This document shows positions 31,861 to 44,640 of a DNA stretch of 64,000 bases, piece by piece. A program made the translations under genes and the position numbers. This stretch comes from Gnetum montanum (taxonomy: Eukaryota; Streptophyta; Gnetopsida; Gnetales; Gnetaceae): the NCBI GenBank assembly GCA_015680685.1, contig MNCI01037953.1, positions 1,448,774-1,512,773 on the forward strand. The letters are read 5' to 3'. Under the pieces are notes generated by a model that saw only the letters and a list, made by a program, of their open reading frames with translations, made no database searches and was not told the DNA's origin. Every line of letters begins with the position of its first letter. Position 1 is the stretch's first letter.

Positions 31861-32340
31861 TCATCGTGGCTTCATGGACAAGTCAATATAAATCCAATGT
31901 TGGCAAACCTTGGGATTAACTCCTATTAATTCAAGATACAACCATGCAAAAGTAACTTCCCATTTTTTTACCACCTTCAGCAACTTCCTCTTTTTTTATG
32001 AGCAAGGGTGTCATTGATAATTACCAGTTTTCCATTTTGCAAAAATGCATATTCTAAGTGGGACAGTAAGGGTTTGAGTTCCAAGGGCTCTTGTTTAAAA
32101 ATTTTAGGGATTTGCAACTTTTCCCAATCATCATGGTCATCAACAGTGGATACTTGTTGATGAACCTCTTCCAAATCATTCATGCTTTCTACGTAGGTAC
32201 GTACAAGCCCCTCAAATGGTCCCATGCACAAAGTGCTGCTAGCAAGATCAGCGGTCAGCCACTTAGTGCCTTCTTGAATTGTGGCTGCTGCGTACATGCA
32301 TTATTGAACTTGTGATTCCTCAATACACTAACTGCATGCT
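31861..32340 (-). pseudogene. Protease-RT linker of element II pol
   Basis: On the - strand the open frame at 32297-31977 includes 'EPLELKPLLSHLEYAFL' and 'LVIINDTLA', the typical lead-in to RT in plant Ty3/gypsy pol. It lies between the protease and RT pieces in the expected order. Confidence 0.65.
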
Positions 32341-32351
32341 TGAATAGATGT

Positions 32352-32813
32352 CTACTTAGCAGACCACAGCTGTTGCACACAGTTGCACCCGGAGTCACTG
32401 TATGCGATGCATGGAACATGCTTCTTCTCGATCTTCCCAAAAGGATCTTCCTTTGAAATTTCAAGGGACAGATCTCGGAGGCTCAATCTTGCATCCATCA
32501 TGCTCAACCAGGCTCTTCCCATTATGATTGAAAAGTTTCCCTTGCAATTCTCAACACGAATGATGAGGAAGTCAACAGGATAGGACCACCCACAAACAGT
32601 GGTCACAATGTCTTCCACCAATCCCAAGGGAACAGTAATGGATTGGTCTGCTAGCTCAAGCCGAATGTTACTCTTTTTTAATGGGGATAGGTTCCAAGTC
32701 TTGTACATGTCATTTGAAATCAAGTTGACTCCCAACCCCGAATCTAGAAGAGCTTTACATGGTTCATTTTCTGCCACCTGGAGATAGATGAGGGGGCTTA
32801 CCAGATCAATCAA
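32352..32813 (-). pseudogene. Aspartic protease of element II
   Basis: The 153-residue frame has 'CKALLDSGLGVNLISNDMY', the active-site loop in the form D-S-G-L, then 'RLELADQSITVPLGLVEDI' and 'FSIIMGRAWLSMMDARLS'. Sequence and length fit the protease of plant Ty3/gypsy elements. It would process Gag-Pol. Confidence 0.85.
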
Positions 32814-35345
32814 TTTTTGGGAAAGATGACCTACCTTTATCTAGTCGATCACGACGTGTGTGAGCAAGATTGTTTGTACGTTGGAGGGCATTTGGTTTGA
32901 AGGTTGCTCGAAGGGTGGAATAGTAGAGGCAATTTGAGGTTCAGAGGCACTAGCCACAAGTGTGTGTTGAGGGTATGCTTAGGTTATTGGGCCAGAAAAA
33001 GGGATGCTTTTGTGGCTTCACTTCGAGTCCACTCAGCTGAGGAGCCAATTGTAGGTTGATAGTCCTCGTAGCATTATGTTGCTTTGCCTGTGGTGGTATT
33101 TCCCCCTGCATAGGTGGAGCAGGTGGTAGCTGAGTGGGATGCTGCTAAGTAGGGACGATAAGAGAAGGTGATGGAGGATAGTAGAGGTGTGGGCTCTCCC
33201 CCCTAGGTGATGGAGACTGTGGTCAGAAATATTTCAGGGCATGGCAATAATTCTAAAAGGTTGCATGACTAGAAGAGTCTCGCGGGGAGACTAGTTTCTG
33301 AACATAGTACCCATAGGAATCTGGCTGTCGGTAAAGGTACTGCTACCTTGGAGGTGGCATCCCTCATGCTTGTGGGTGTTTCCATTGCTGGAAGTATTTG
33401 TGAGGTTGCAGTGGCACTCCACTTGGATAATATCCTTATTGCTGGTGGAACTGTCTAGGATTGCCTTGTGGGTAAGGCAACCTTTGGGGTGTTTGCCTCT
33501 TTGTCAAACGAGGATTCTATGCATGCACCCCAAACTCTTGTAGATGTGACACCATGGGGCAACACCCCTTAGGATGTTTGTATTGGCATATGTCACATTC
33601 ATCATCTTCCTCTGTATCAAAGTCTGCAACCTATTCTGCTATAGCAACTTTGCCCTTACCTTTATGGTAGGCATGTTCAGTCTCCTTCTTACATCGATCA
33701 TGATCATTACCTTGCTCTCTAGACTCCTGTATGATTTTCAGAACACTTTGAAATTTTTCATCCAAAAAGTCCCACATCTTGTCAAACTTTGCTGATATTT
33801 CAAAGACAAATTTCTATAGGGGCAAGGTTTTTCAATTCACCACTGCATCCAGTGGTGATTCCTCCTCATCTTCACAAAATTGGACCTCCCTCTTTCTGAT
33901 GGAGGAATCCCGATTATACTCCTCTGCACTCTCCTTCTTTCCAAGTTCCCCCTCTTCTTTAGCCACTTGCTTAATTAAGCACTGTAGTTGATGGACTCTT
34001 AGTTCTAATAGTCATCCTTTGGCATACACACCAAGGGTCTTTCTCGTTTCAAAGCGGAGCCCATCAATGATATGGCGAAGCTGTGCCCGCTGAGAGTAGC
34101 CATGACTAGGGCATCAATGTAATAGTGAGTAGTATCTACTCATGGCTACATCCAAGGGTTCATTACCACCTTACTTCCACCCTTAGATCTAGCATCTCAG
34201 GTTTGCCACTCTAGAGTAGATTTGATACTTGTCATTGAAGATTTCTAGCATCGTACTCCATCTCCTGATTGATTCTAGCTCCAAAGACTGGTACCAGCTT
34301 TCTGCTTCTTTGATGAGTGTGCGAGGGAACAACTTAAGTTTTTTCCAATCATTACAGGGTGCAAGCATCATGAAACACTTGCAAGTGAGTATATGGATCA
34401 CAATTATATCCCCCTTCAAATCTGGGAATGTTGTTCATGTCAATGTGCTTGATCCGACTATCTTTCAAGTGCCTACTAAGAATTTGAACTGCCTCAACGA
34501 TATGGAGCATGCTTCGAGTAGCCAATAAGGGTTCATCCGAGTCATCATCCTACTAAAGGCCATGATGTCTATGACAATTTTGGCTACCTCTCCTTTCTTG
34601 ACAGTGAGGTTTGCATGATTGGTCATGCACTCCCTCACGTCGTTCCCTTCGGTCCTTACAACCATCATCACCTTGCTCCTTTCTACCGTGGTCACGATCA
34701 GAGTCAGAACTGGATGAAGGTAGAGGGGAGTGAGAGGACAGAGAAGAGGGAGAGGAATCGCCACTACCCCAACATTAATCTCCCCTCTACTCTGATGACA
34801 ACCTCGATCTTCATGCCCATCTTTGCTTGTGCCTTGACCTCTCCTGCGTAACCCTCCATCCTCCTGGGGACCCAGTCACTTGATTGCTTATTTTGAATGA
34901 TGGACTGAATGATCTGATGCCCTAGAGGAAGTTCAACTGAATGGGAATCATGAAAGATAGGTTCCCCATCGTCCTGCATCCCTTGCAAGAATAAGGGGTT
35001 ACTAAACTGTTTCCCCTTCATGTGTTCATACCGTTCTATCTACTACTGATCTCATACATGTTGGGCCTCAATAGGATGATAGTCTCGATAGTCATGGTCC
35101 TCCATGACATACTTCACACCATGGTCCTGAATGCCTAGTCTGGCAAGATTGTGAAACAACATTCCAGGAGCCGATCGGTCAGGCGGTAGTATGATGTTTT
35201 CTTCCATGTCATGCCAGCACAGATGCTCATCCTGATGTAGGATAAAGGTGAAGTTAGGAACATATTCATCTAGATGCGTGTATACCACCTACCATTCTTG
35301 TGGCACCAGTGGGTTGGGTCCATCTCGCTTGTCAGAAGAAGCCAT
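32814..35345 (-). pseudogene. Gag of element II
   Basis: The start is the ATG at about 35345 on the - strand (MASSDKRDG), about 145 bases after the primer site. The N-terminal part (35288-35052) matches element I gag ('VPNFTFILHQDEHLCWHDM', 'DYRDYHPIEAQ'). The core gag domain at 34419-34189 has 'DWKKLKLFPRTLIKEAESWY' and 'RRWSTMLEIFNDKYQ'. From 34170 to 32900 the frame is broken by many stops; a Pro/Gln-rich linker leads into protease. Its job is to build the particle. Confidence 0.75.
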
Positions 35346-35490
35346 GTTGGATGTTAGATAATCCACTAATTGGTGTACCTTACTTTTTACTTAGGCCGGA
35401 TAACATGCGTAGATTTTACTATCCGGGGTCCGTTCCAACAATGTGAATGATAATTTTTCTAAGGTTAGATGGTGCATGTAAGACTAATAG

Positions 35491-35508
35491 TCCTCGAAAA
35501 TGGTGCCA
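35491..35508 (-). other. Primer-binding site of element II
   Basis: On the - strand 'tggcaccattttcgagga' is a decayed match to the tRNA-Asp complement seen in element I (about 14 of 18). It is one base from the LTR end. Confidence 0.7.
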
Positions 35509-35509
35509 A

Positions 35510-36389
35510 TGATGAGCAGCTAGGTACCCCTACACCCAACCATGCAAATTACAGCCTTTCACATGCGACTCGATCGAATTCTGTAGACTATAAGCACTTT
35601 GCATACACCAGATCCTAACTAGCAAAACCTTGTGTTAGAATAGTCGTTGTCTTCCCAACCTCACTTGTGATGGTCTGATTGTGATGGTTAAGTGAGATTG
35701 AGGCAAATGATTTTTATGGCTTTCTTCACTTTATCTTCTAGCATCTAATTCTTGAATGAAATGTAAGGAATGGAATATTACGTAATCTATAATTATCCTA
35801 ATCTATCTATTAACTTTTCCTAGCATAAGTATCTGATCCCATCTTCCGTGCACATCCTGAGCATCCCCTAACCACTACTGGGTTACCAGACATTAAGCGT
35901 CACTGGGTTGCTAAGTGTTGGGTTTACGTTCTAGATGGTCGTACTTATGGTTTTTTACAAACTATAGAAGAGCGACTTAAGGAATTATTAAAGCATAGAA
36001 ATATTAAACTATTAAATACATCAAATGACTAAGTCTAGTTGCTGCAAGGAATGCTTGAAAAGCTCGTCTTTATTGTCGGTCACACCAATGGGCTCAGGTA
36101 CATTAGTGCTCGAATAAAGAGCCAAACACCTTTCTCACACCTACTGCGAGCACTTGGAAAATATTCTAACTCTCATAGAAACAAATTGCAAGAGCTTTGC
36201 TACAACTTCCAAAAAGGTACCTAAGTGTGGCAGAAGCACACTTATTTATAGGCTAGAATAGGCTCCATGTAAACGGGGCCACATAGACGCATGGACATAT
36301 GTGTCGACAGGGCCATGTTGACGCAGCCGTGTATATGGGGCCTTGTATACATGGCCTAGTCGATGCATCGACTGCTTGGCACTTTATCA
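35510..36389 (-). repeat. 5' LTR of element II
   Basis: On the + strand it starts TGATGAGC and ends TTATCA. It pairs with 20359-21265. CTTAC follows at 36390. Confidence 0.9.
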
Positions 36390-37009
36390 CTTACCATAAT
36401 AACAACAAAGACCTATGTTCAACATTCATGCACCATGGCCATGTGACATCTTTCTCTAAATGCTCCATTGATCAAGTACATTGAACGTAACACATCTCAT
36501 TTAACGAGAAAATGAAGTAAAATTCAACATACTCCACCAATCAAGTTCATTGGATGTAACATGTCTCATTTTGTGAAGAAATAACATTTGATCTTGGCAA
36601 TGAAGCCCAATGAAGGTTTCTCTCTCACAAAAAAGAGGAGAGAGAAAAAAGAGGAAATTCTAAGATAACCAAAAGACCAATGAAGTCTAAAGTGAAATAA
36701 ATGGCTCTAAAAGAAAAGGGAGGAGCCGAGTGGCCAAAGAATGAAGTGTTGGTTCCTATAAGACATTACCAAGTAAGCAGCACTTTGAGCATGAAGCATG
36801 AAGACACTTTCAGCTAATACACATGTCACCACCACGTCATGGACATGATGTTGACACTTGGAATTCATTATTAGCCAAAATGAATATCCTCTCATAACCA
36901 TTGTAACCACCATCTTATTTCAAAATTTTTCACTTATGGCCTTATTTCATCATCATGAGCACTCCTTGTCATGGTCCAACAAGCTATAGAATCAAGTGTT
37001 GAGAGGGAG
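36390..37009. other. Continuation of the Z 3' region
   Basis: It begins with the second CTTAC and continues the sequence broken at 20358. No gene. A purine-rich block lies at 36630-36660 and 'gttgagagggag' comes directly before the LTR at 37010, which could be a purine tract if that LTR belonged to Z. Confidence 0.45.
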
Positions 37010-38145
37010 TGTTGGTGTTGAACTCACAATGATGTTTCATATTCTTTGTTGATGCCTCTTGGTCCAATCCTCTAAACATCAACAAAGAGGGGGCCAATGA
37101 AACACCCCAAAGAAAATTTATGTTATGCATAAGAAACCTAGCAACCAAGAATCTACATTGTAATTTAATGGAAATTTAACAATAGAAATAATTGCCTATT
37201 TTTCCATTCAAAACCTTACCCATGGCCTTGCTTTGTAAAATGTTTAGGCAATTTTAATATTTGAAAATGAAATTTATAGCCAACACATGGTAAGTTTAAT
37301 TTATGCTAGCATGTGAAAGACAAAATGTATGAAAACACTACAAAAAACTGGGTTTTTTCTCCACACAATACAAAAAACTTGGTTTTTGTTCCACATGCTA
37401 TGAGAACATGTGTAGCAACATGCAAAACTAGAACTTGTCCATATGCTTTAGATTTTGCAGTAAAAGCTTCATACACTGTGCTAGCATGTGGAGCAATGTG
37501 TGGGGGTAGGAAACTAGTCAAAATTTCTCACACTCTAGAGAAGCATTCAGCACAGTGTACAAATTTAATAGAAATTTGACAAGAAAAAGGTATCTAGAAG
37601 TAAACCTCTGAAAAACTAGTGTGCATGACCTATTTATGCCAAAATGACCAATGTTTGAAGGACTTTTTGCCATTTCTATAAGTCTTCAAAACCTAAAATT
37701 TTTGGAGAGAACGGACATCTGAAATTACAAAGCTATTTGGAGAGCGGATTTTAAAGCACTGAGATCCTATTGCAATGTAAGTTAATGCATTTGGGAGGAT
37801 TGTTGAACACATGTTGCCCACCTATGAGCCCCATTCTCTACATCAACTTGTGAAAAAAGGCCTCGGAACAATTATAGTTCCATGTTTTTTATTCCCTAAA
37901 CCTTGTTCTTCACAGAGTTTTGCAGTGTTTACATACTTTTGTTCATTATTTTCTGCAGTTTATCTTAGCATAGGCATTGTTATTTATACATAATTTTCAT
38001 ATTTTTATTCATATATAACATCGGTAATAGACCCTCAAGTCCTCAAGCGATCAGCAAGGTTGTTTGAGGTATTCCAAGATCGTTTTGAGGCCTGTGGATC
38101 TTAGGGTTAAACTATTTTCAACTAAAGCTTTTGATTATTCCAACA
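37010..38145 (-). repeat. X-family LTR (probable 3' LTR of X-B)
   Basis: The block starts TGTTGGTG and ends CCAACA. It recurs in the same orientation at 61098-62208 and, in part, at 60733-61065. On the - strand each copy is preceded by 'agagatggaaaaa'-type purines, placing a purine tract upstream and making this the 3' LTR of the minus-strand X-B. No coding sequence. The symmetric ends leave the orientation uncertain. Confidence 0.6.
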
Positions 38146-38168
38146 CCAATTTTTTTCCATCTCTAAAG
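38146..38168 (-). other. Candidate purine tract of X-B
   Basis: On the - strand 'agagatggaaaaaaattgg' directly precedes the LTR. A near copy lies beside 62208 and a degraded one beside 61065. Confidence 0.5.
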
Positions 38169-38361
38169 TTTGATACACTGCTTCATACACTGGCCCAACA
38201 TGTGAGACATATACATGCAACGTTTGGACCATGGTCAAGGTTTCTTTGTGTATGGTACGGTACCACAATGTGTGGGGTTGAAATCCCAACATTTGGGAGT
38301 GAAGCCCAACTTCCATAGCATGTAAAGGTCAAAATTTTGGTGCACAAGGGCTTAATTGGCA

Positions 38362-41300
38362 ATGTATGGTCTTTTTGGCAAGATTTTAACACCAAGAACT
38401 TAGTGTACAAGCCAATTTCTTTTTAATTTTCTTCAAGTTCTTTCTGAAGTTCAACCAAACTCCTTCTAATTCTTACCCACATGTATAAGAGATAGAGTGA
38501 TGCTTATAAATCCAAACACCCAATGTTTACCATTGATTTCTATCTTACCTATATCTCAAGCACAATGTGTGGTAACAAAGCATAGAGACTCTAAGCTTCT
38601 TCCTTCAATAGTCAGTGCTAATTTTCAAGCTTTAGTAATAATGGTTAGGAAGAATGATGCTACCAGCAAGAACCTAGTGCTAGAGGAGAGAGAATAGGCT
38701 ATTCAAATTATATCAAGACTCCCAGATCCCGATGAAGAATCACCAGCCATGCACAAAAGGTACCGATTTCTTACCATTTTTCCCAATTTTTCATAGTTTT
38801 GTGGAACCGTTTTTTCACCTATAGGCTTACCTAGTTTGAAATTTTTTGATCTATTTGTGGTGAATGGAAGATATAGGCCTGTAAATTATATTGGAATCAA
38901 AATTTGGATTTTCGGGCATTGTCTAAGGAAGATTTCATTTTTTCCCAAACTGTGCCTCATCTTTAACAATTTTTCTAGATTGCGTACAATGAAATTTTCT
39001 AGTTCCAGCTATGTGGGATTGTTATTTGGGGTTTTCTAGCCATTTTGCATGAATTTGAAATTTTGACTTTTTTGTGGCAAAGATATGGATTTTTTGTTTG
39101 GTTGGCTCACAACGTTTTTGCTTGTTCTTTCATAACTTTTGTCCTCATGTGGTCAATGTTTTGGATTCCAAGGAATTTCATATACAACATGGAATTGTTT
39201 TAGGCTAGGATTTAAAAAACATTTCTATCTATTTTTCCCATGCTTTTTACCATAGTCAATTTGCTGTAAATTAGGTGTTTTTGGCAAAAATCGGTGAAGG
39301 TCAATTTTTGTTGTTAGAAGTATGTTTTGTGTTTTTATGACTAAAAGTAATTTTTAAAATTTTTTAAGAGTTTTTTCTGAGTCCTATAATCTTTATTGGT
39401 CAATTTGCATCTTGGTCGTGAAGTTTTGGGTTGTTAGGCTTTCATTGGCAGCGTTGAATACTTGGGCATTGATTTTAGTCACTTTGGATTTTCCCCTAGT
39501 TTTATGGTCAACGTGTGGCGCTCCTTGGACTTGGTATAGCAACGTTTGAGGATTTTTAGGGGTTTTTATGGGAAGGTGATGGCAGCATATAGGCTCTAAG
39601 AGCCAAGAAAACTTGACTTTTGTTTCCACTTTTATCACACACTCCCAACGTCTGGATCTTTTGATCCTTGTAACTATTATTTTTGAAAAAAATCTTACTT
39701 CTAAAGTTCCAACGCCATCAATCTTAGGCTTTTGCTTTGTGTGAACACTTAGTTACATATCAATTTTTTGTTAAGAGGCTAAATTTTTTTGATTTTTCTA
39801 GGAGTTTTAGTTTCTAGGAGTTTTAGTAGGTAAATTAAATAGTGAAAGAAAAAAGTTAAGTTTTGGTTTACACTATATTGGTAATAGTCTTGTCATATAT
39901 ATATTTTTTTATTTTGTTTTAATGTCAACGTTGTCATCCAAATGGCCATTTTTGTTTAAGTTTCAGAAGTTTTTGTTTTGCTATATACTATGCTTTCCAT
40001 GGTCTAGTGGCTATGCATTTCTAGATATGTACAAGTCTTATCTAAAACCCATCCTCATAGGTGTGGATCTAGTAGGCATTTTATGTTTCATTGGGAAGCC
40101 TACCTTAAATAGACTGCCGTCACATATGCAATTAAATGAGTGCATCCATGTCTAGTTCTGCCCTAGAGCTAGAGACTTCTTCCTCTATTTGTTGCAACAG
40201 TACAGTGTGATTATATGGTCACACCTTGCCTTAGATGTTGCAGGGGTGATCATTGAGACTTTGGTGTCAGGATCCTCTCAGTATATGCTAAAATTCATGG
40301 ACAATAATCCTAACACTTCAATAGATATGGAGCAGGATGGGGGCTCATGTTCTATGGAGCTTCAATGATTGTCACAGATTTGGAAGATGCCATAATTCAC
40401 ACAATACAATGCCAAAAAAAATACTTTGATGGTTGGACATTGGATCAACTCTCTCTTATAGAACCCCTAGAAACTTATACTTGCTAGAAAGATAAGCTTG
40501 GTTTTAAGGTGCTATTTATTTTGATTATTAGTTTTAAGGTTGTTTTTATTGATTACTCTTATGATTCGATTTTGTAGGTATAAGGTGCAAACTAGGAACT
40601 GCTAGAAAATGACCAACTTTATTTGTTGTCCACACCACCTTGAAGAAGTTCAAATAAGGTGATATCGTGAGGGTGCAACCAACTTGGTGCAGAGTTTATC
40701 AAGTACAAGATATAGTATTCCCATGCATACAAAAGATGCATGGTCACTGGTAGTGCACACAAATAGTAGGAGCTCCAAAATTTGGGAATGCATGCACCAG
40801 TTTCTATTTTTTCTATGGTTCCAACTTCGCCTAGATCTAGTAAGTGAAAATCATTTTGAAGATCACCAATATTATCATTTTTTTTCATTTTTGAATTTTT
40901 CATGATTCTTGTAGTTTTTATAGGCTAATGGTTTGACATTCTTTGCATTGTAGATTTCATGCATGAATTTACTATCGTTGTGATCATTTCAGACTATACT
41001 GATGAGAAGACTCTTCTTAAGTGGGTGATATAAAATAAGCATAAGAGTGGTTGGAAAACAGGGTCCCTACAATAATCTAGCAGAGGATTACTGATGTAGG
41101 TCTATTTGATCTATTAATGTTACCTAGCCCATCTATGCCATAGGTTGAAATGTTGAACATGATTAACTCCTTTGATGAAGGTATCATTCAATTTGTCACT
41201 CATGTCCATGGTTTTCCTATCTCCTTAATCATTGATGCATCTATGTTTCATGATCTCTTTAGCATACCTTCTGATGGTGTCAAAGGACTAGTTAGAGTAG

Positions 41301-43792
41301 GGAAATATACATACCACAGAGAGGAAATGGAGGCTTGGCTTAATTTATCTCCTAGTGCCACATTGTCTTTTGGCAAATGTAAGGCTAGGGAAGCAAATCA
41401 AACCTACTCCTTTTTTTCCTCTAGAGTCTTTTCCATGTTATTGTCTCAAAAGAAGACCATAGGAGTTTAACAAGCTTGGGAAATGAAAAAGATATTGACC
41501 AATGACACTAAGTTTGATTGGGCCACATTCCTCACCAATGGTCAAAGGGATGAAGTCTGAAAACTCCATGAAAACCTTAACCTCATATATCATGTCCACT
41601 TCACATTTTTCTATGCATACCTTAAAAGATTTGCATAGTTTTTGATCATCGAGAGAAATGGAAAGTTGATGTTGCTTGATGCATTCCAACATTTCAAGCC
41701 TTGGGCTAAGCACATTGCCCTAGTAATGTGTATCCAAGATCCAAGATCCCCCTGTGGAGGACATGGACGAATCACTATCTGTGACCACTAATAATGTTAG
41801 TGTTGTACATTGTAATTCCCCTGACAGCATGGGGAAAGAGCCTTGTGATATTCATGGAAATGCAAAGAAGGCCAAACAAGCATGTGCAAAAGCGAATGGT
41901 GCTATAAAATAAAAGATAAAATGGCCATGAGTTAATGACAGCATTCCGATCCTAGGTCAAGAAGCACCTAGGAGGATGATAATCAAGTTAAATAGGGTGA
42001 AGTAGATCATTGAAGATATGTAAACGTTTCTTGGCTTTATGTTTTTAAGTTTTTTTGGGTATTATTTTCTTCTCTCTCTTTTTACCTATATTCTTGTTAT
42101 TAACACTATCTTTTAATTGGTTTTATCAATACTGGTTTTGATTTTGTTGTTGCAAGGATGAGACAAGATCAAACTATTCAAGCTGTCTTGGAGGAGATGC
42201 AAGAATGCAAGGAAGAAGAGGAGAGAAGATCTGAGGAGGTATTAGATGTGTTAGACTCTATCCCAGGTGATATACCTTTAGAGGACAACTCTTCATTAGA
42301 CACACCTCATGATCTTCCTTGTAAGTTTTTAATGCTTATATTTTCATATTTATTTTAGTTTTTTACTCTTTCATTACAGACGAGTTTCAAGTTTTTATGG
42401 CTATTATAGAGTGTGAGTTTCCCTTGGAGATATCCACATTCCCTGTTAATCCTTAGGTGGAGGTCCTAGGAACAATAGAGTTTATGAGAGGAGTGATGGA
42501 TGACATGGTGGATAGATTGCAATAAGTAGACCTTGATGTTGGTAAGAAAATTATTTATTTATTTTTTATGATTTTACATTTTTTATATTTTTATTTATAT
42601 TGTTGTTATGGCTGTGGCATTTTATATTTTTATTTTAAGTGTTTTTAATGTTTTCATTACTTTAACATTTTTGTTGTTGGTAGTTTCTAAGGTGAGATGG
42701 GATCCCACATGATCCTATGAATTTGATGAATTCCGTGAGTTGCACTTTGATGTAAAGAATGTTAACTAGAAACTGTATGTAGGGGCAACCAAACATGCTT
42801 TAACATGTGTTGTGTCGTTTTGCGAATTCCAATGTTTGAATGAACTTTTGTGGAAATGGCTTGTTGCATTAGAAAAGTGAATCAAGGAGTTGACAAGCAA
42901 AGTCAGAAGCCTTGAGGATTGTAAGGAATTCATGGAGGCTTTTGTGGCCAATAGAGATTCCTTGTGCACTAAGGAGATCAAGTGAACCCACTATTGGAAT
43001 GCGATCCAAGGAAGGTGGTCCTAGCTAAGAGCAACATGAAATAGGACATGTAGATGGAGCTTTTGGTTCGCAAGACAAAGCAATGATGTAACTACTCTGC
43101 CTTGGTGTTAGAGTGGATCAAGGAACCAAAGGCTCACAAATAGCTCTATAATATGGAGAAGCAAAATTACAAGAAATCGTGGCACAAGGTGTGCCTTGGT
43201 GTTAGAGTGGGTCAAGGAACCAAAGGCTCACAACAACTCTATAATATGGAGAAGCAAAATTACAAGAAAGCATGGCACGAGGTGGTCATGAAATAGTGTA
43301 AGTATGAGTTGTTTGTGAAAGGTATAAACATAGAGGGTGTATTCTGCATCTCTGAAAAATAAGTGGTGGCTACTAATGACCCTGCTTCTCAAATCACTAT
43401 TGCATGTGGGACCACCTCCACTGCTACCTTGTCTCATAATCCATGTGAGTGGATAGACATAGAGAAAGGAAGGATCTTAGTGGGAGTGGCTTTATGAGAC
43501 ATCAATTAGGCTAACATGAGTGAAGAATAGATTCTTCATAGGCTCGAAATGGATCTCCAAAGATTCGCTCCATAAGACATTACCCTTGACTCTCCTTTGG
43601 TTTGTAAAAAAAACATTTTTTAAGTTTTTTTATTATAGTTATAGTTATATTTTTTATTTTTTATAGTTATATTTATAGGTTATCATGGTTATTGATTATT
43701 TGTATTATTTTTGTTATTTACAGGGTGTTGATGATATTGAAGATAATGGTGTTGATGTTGATGATGGTCCTCCTCCTCCTCCTGCAATTTAG
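38362..43792 (+). pseudogene. Antisense multi-exon gene of element X, copy B
   Basis: Probable exons: 38362-38759 (MYGLFGKILTPRT; donor GTACCG), about 39995-40460, about 40575-40839 (donor GTAAGTG), 40954-42020, 42157-42320, 42380-42541, 42684 to about 43600, and 43724-43792. Introns end in AG (ttgcattgtag, ttgcaag, cattacag, ttggtag, atttacag). Exon 2 has 'PILIGVDLVGIL', then 'FCPRARDFFLYLLQQYSVII' and 'IWSH', resembling motifs I and II of HAD-type (FCP1/NIF) phosphatases. Exon 4 has 'LFDLLMLPSPSMP' and 'VHGFPISLIIDASMFHDLF'. Exon 7 has a coiled-coil-like 'IKELTSKVRSLEDCKEF'. The C-terminus is acidic with PPPPP. Stops occur, some at the same place in copy A. Function is unknown. Confidence 0.5.
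43100..43290 (+). repeat. About 95-bp tandem duplication in exon 7 of the antisense gene
   Basis: Two adjacent units start 'tgccttggtgttagagtgg' and include 'aatatggagaagcaaaatta'. The matching part of copy A is deleted, so its age cannot be compared. Confidence 0.75.
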
Positions 43793-44640
43793 TTATAGCT
43801 GTTTGATTATGAGCCTATCATGTTTTATTATTTTTGCCACATTTTATCAGTGTTGTTATTATTTTGGTTGTTCCAGCCTTAGAGACTATATTGGTTATTA
43901 TTTTTTCTATTATTTTGTTGCACCATGCAACTATGGCTATTGTTACACTTTTGTTATTGTTTCATCACACAGTGTGATCATGGCTATTGATATGGACATT
44001 CTTGGTTATAAGTTAAATTTTTTATTTTCAAAGATTTATATGTTTTTTTTATTTTGCTTTATATTTTTCTTGCATAAAAAGCTACAAGTTGAAACAATAA
44101 GGCTGCAAAGTTAAGTTTGGTGATAAAAATGAAAAACTTGAAAGTGTAAAATAGGGTGAAACTTTTAAAGCAAAAACCAAGCATAATACCAAGAACCAAA
44201 CCAGTCATAATGCACTCATAAGAGATGAAAGGGAGACCACAAATTTACCAGTTTTAGGCCCTGGAAGGTTACATTTTTTCTTTGATTTTATGTTTTCTAT
44301 TTTTGATGATGTTTCACAATTTTATGTAAATGTAAAGAAAATAAGCATTAAATTATAAACTAAACATGAAAATATAATGCAAGGGTAAGTGGTAAAACTG
44401 TAAATACAATGTAACATAATAAAGGCTTACAAAGTAAAATGTAAATGTGAAAATAAAGTCAAAGACAAGGCTACGAATTAAAAAGCTACATCATAAGGTA
44501 CAAGGTTAAGAAAGTAGGAAGAGTATTCAATCACATAAGTACTTTCTAATCTTCAAGAGATTAAGGAATGTGTAAGGCCTTTGTTTTATGATTTTATATT
44601 TCCCATTCCCTTCACTTACTACATTAAATGGGAGTTCATC
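43793..44640. other. AT-rich junction between antisense gene end and protease (X-B)
   Basis: No credible gene; open frames are T-rich. It is colinear with 3051-3790 in X-A. Confidence 0.5.

Larger units (their letters stand above)
20359..36389 (-). mobile_element. Element II: 16-kb Ty3/gypsy LTR retrotransposon with extra ORF and captured gene pieces
   Basis: Read on the - strand, the order is 5' LTR (36389-35510), primer site, gag, protease, RT, RNase H, integrase (to about 29215), a 3-kb insert with xanthine dehydrogenase fragments, an LTR-like internal promoter (about 25080-24950), a long extra ORF (24530-21510), purine tract and 3' LTR (21265-20359). The 5-bp duplications match. The primer site is tRNA-Asp-like and there is one RNase H, suggesting the Athila-like branch, many members of which carry an extra ORF after integrase. 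All frames are broken, so the copy is dead. The LTRs look more diverged than those of element I. Confidence 0.9.

Noticed and set aside
37010-38145. Plus-strand 3' LTR of Z
   Set aside because: 'gttgagagggag' before it could be a purine tract, but all copies of this LTR share 'ccatctct'-type sequence on their right side, which fits a minus-strand purine tract of X better. The point remains open.
43692-44114. 140-residue hydrophobic protein on the + strand
   Set aside because: Same AT-rich artefact as at 3502-3936; it runs across a splice site and past the real stop at 43792 in another frame.
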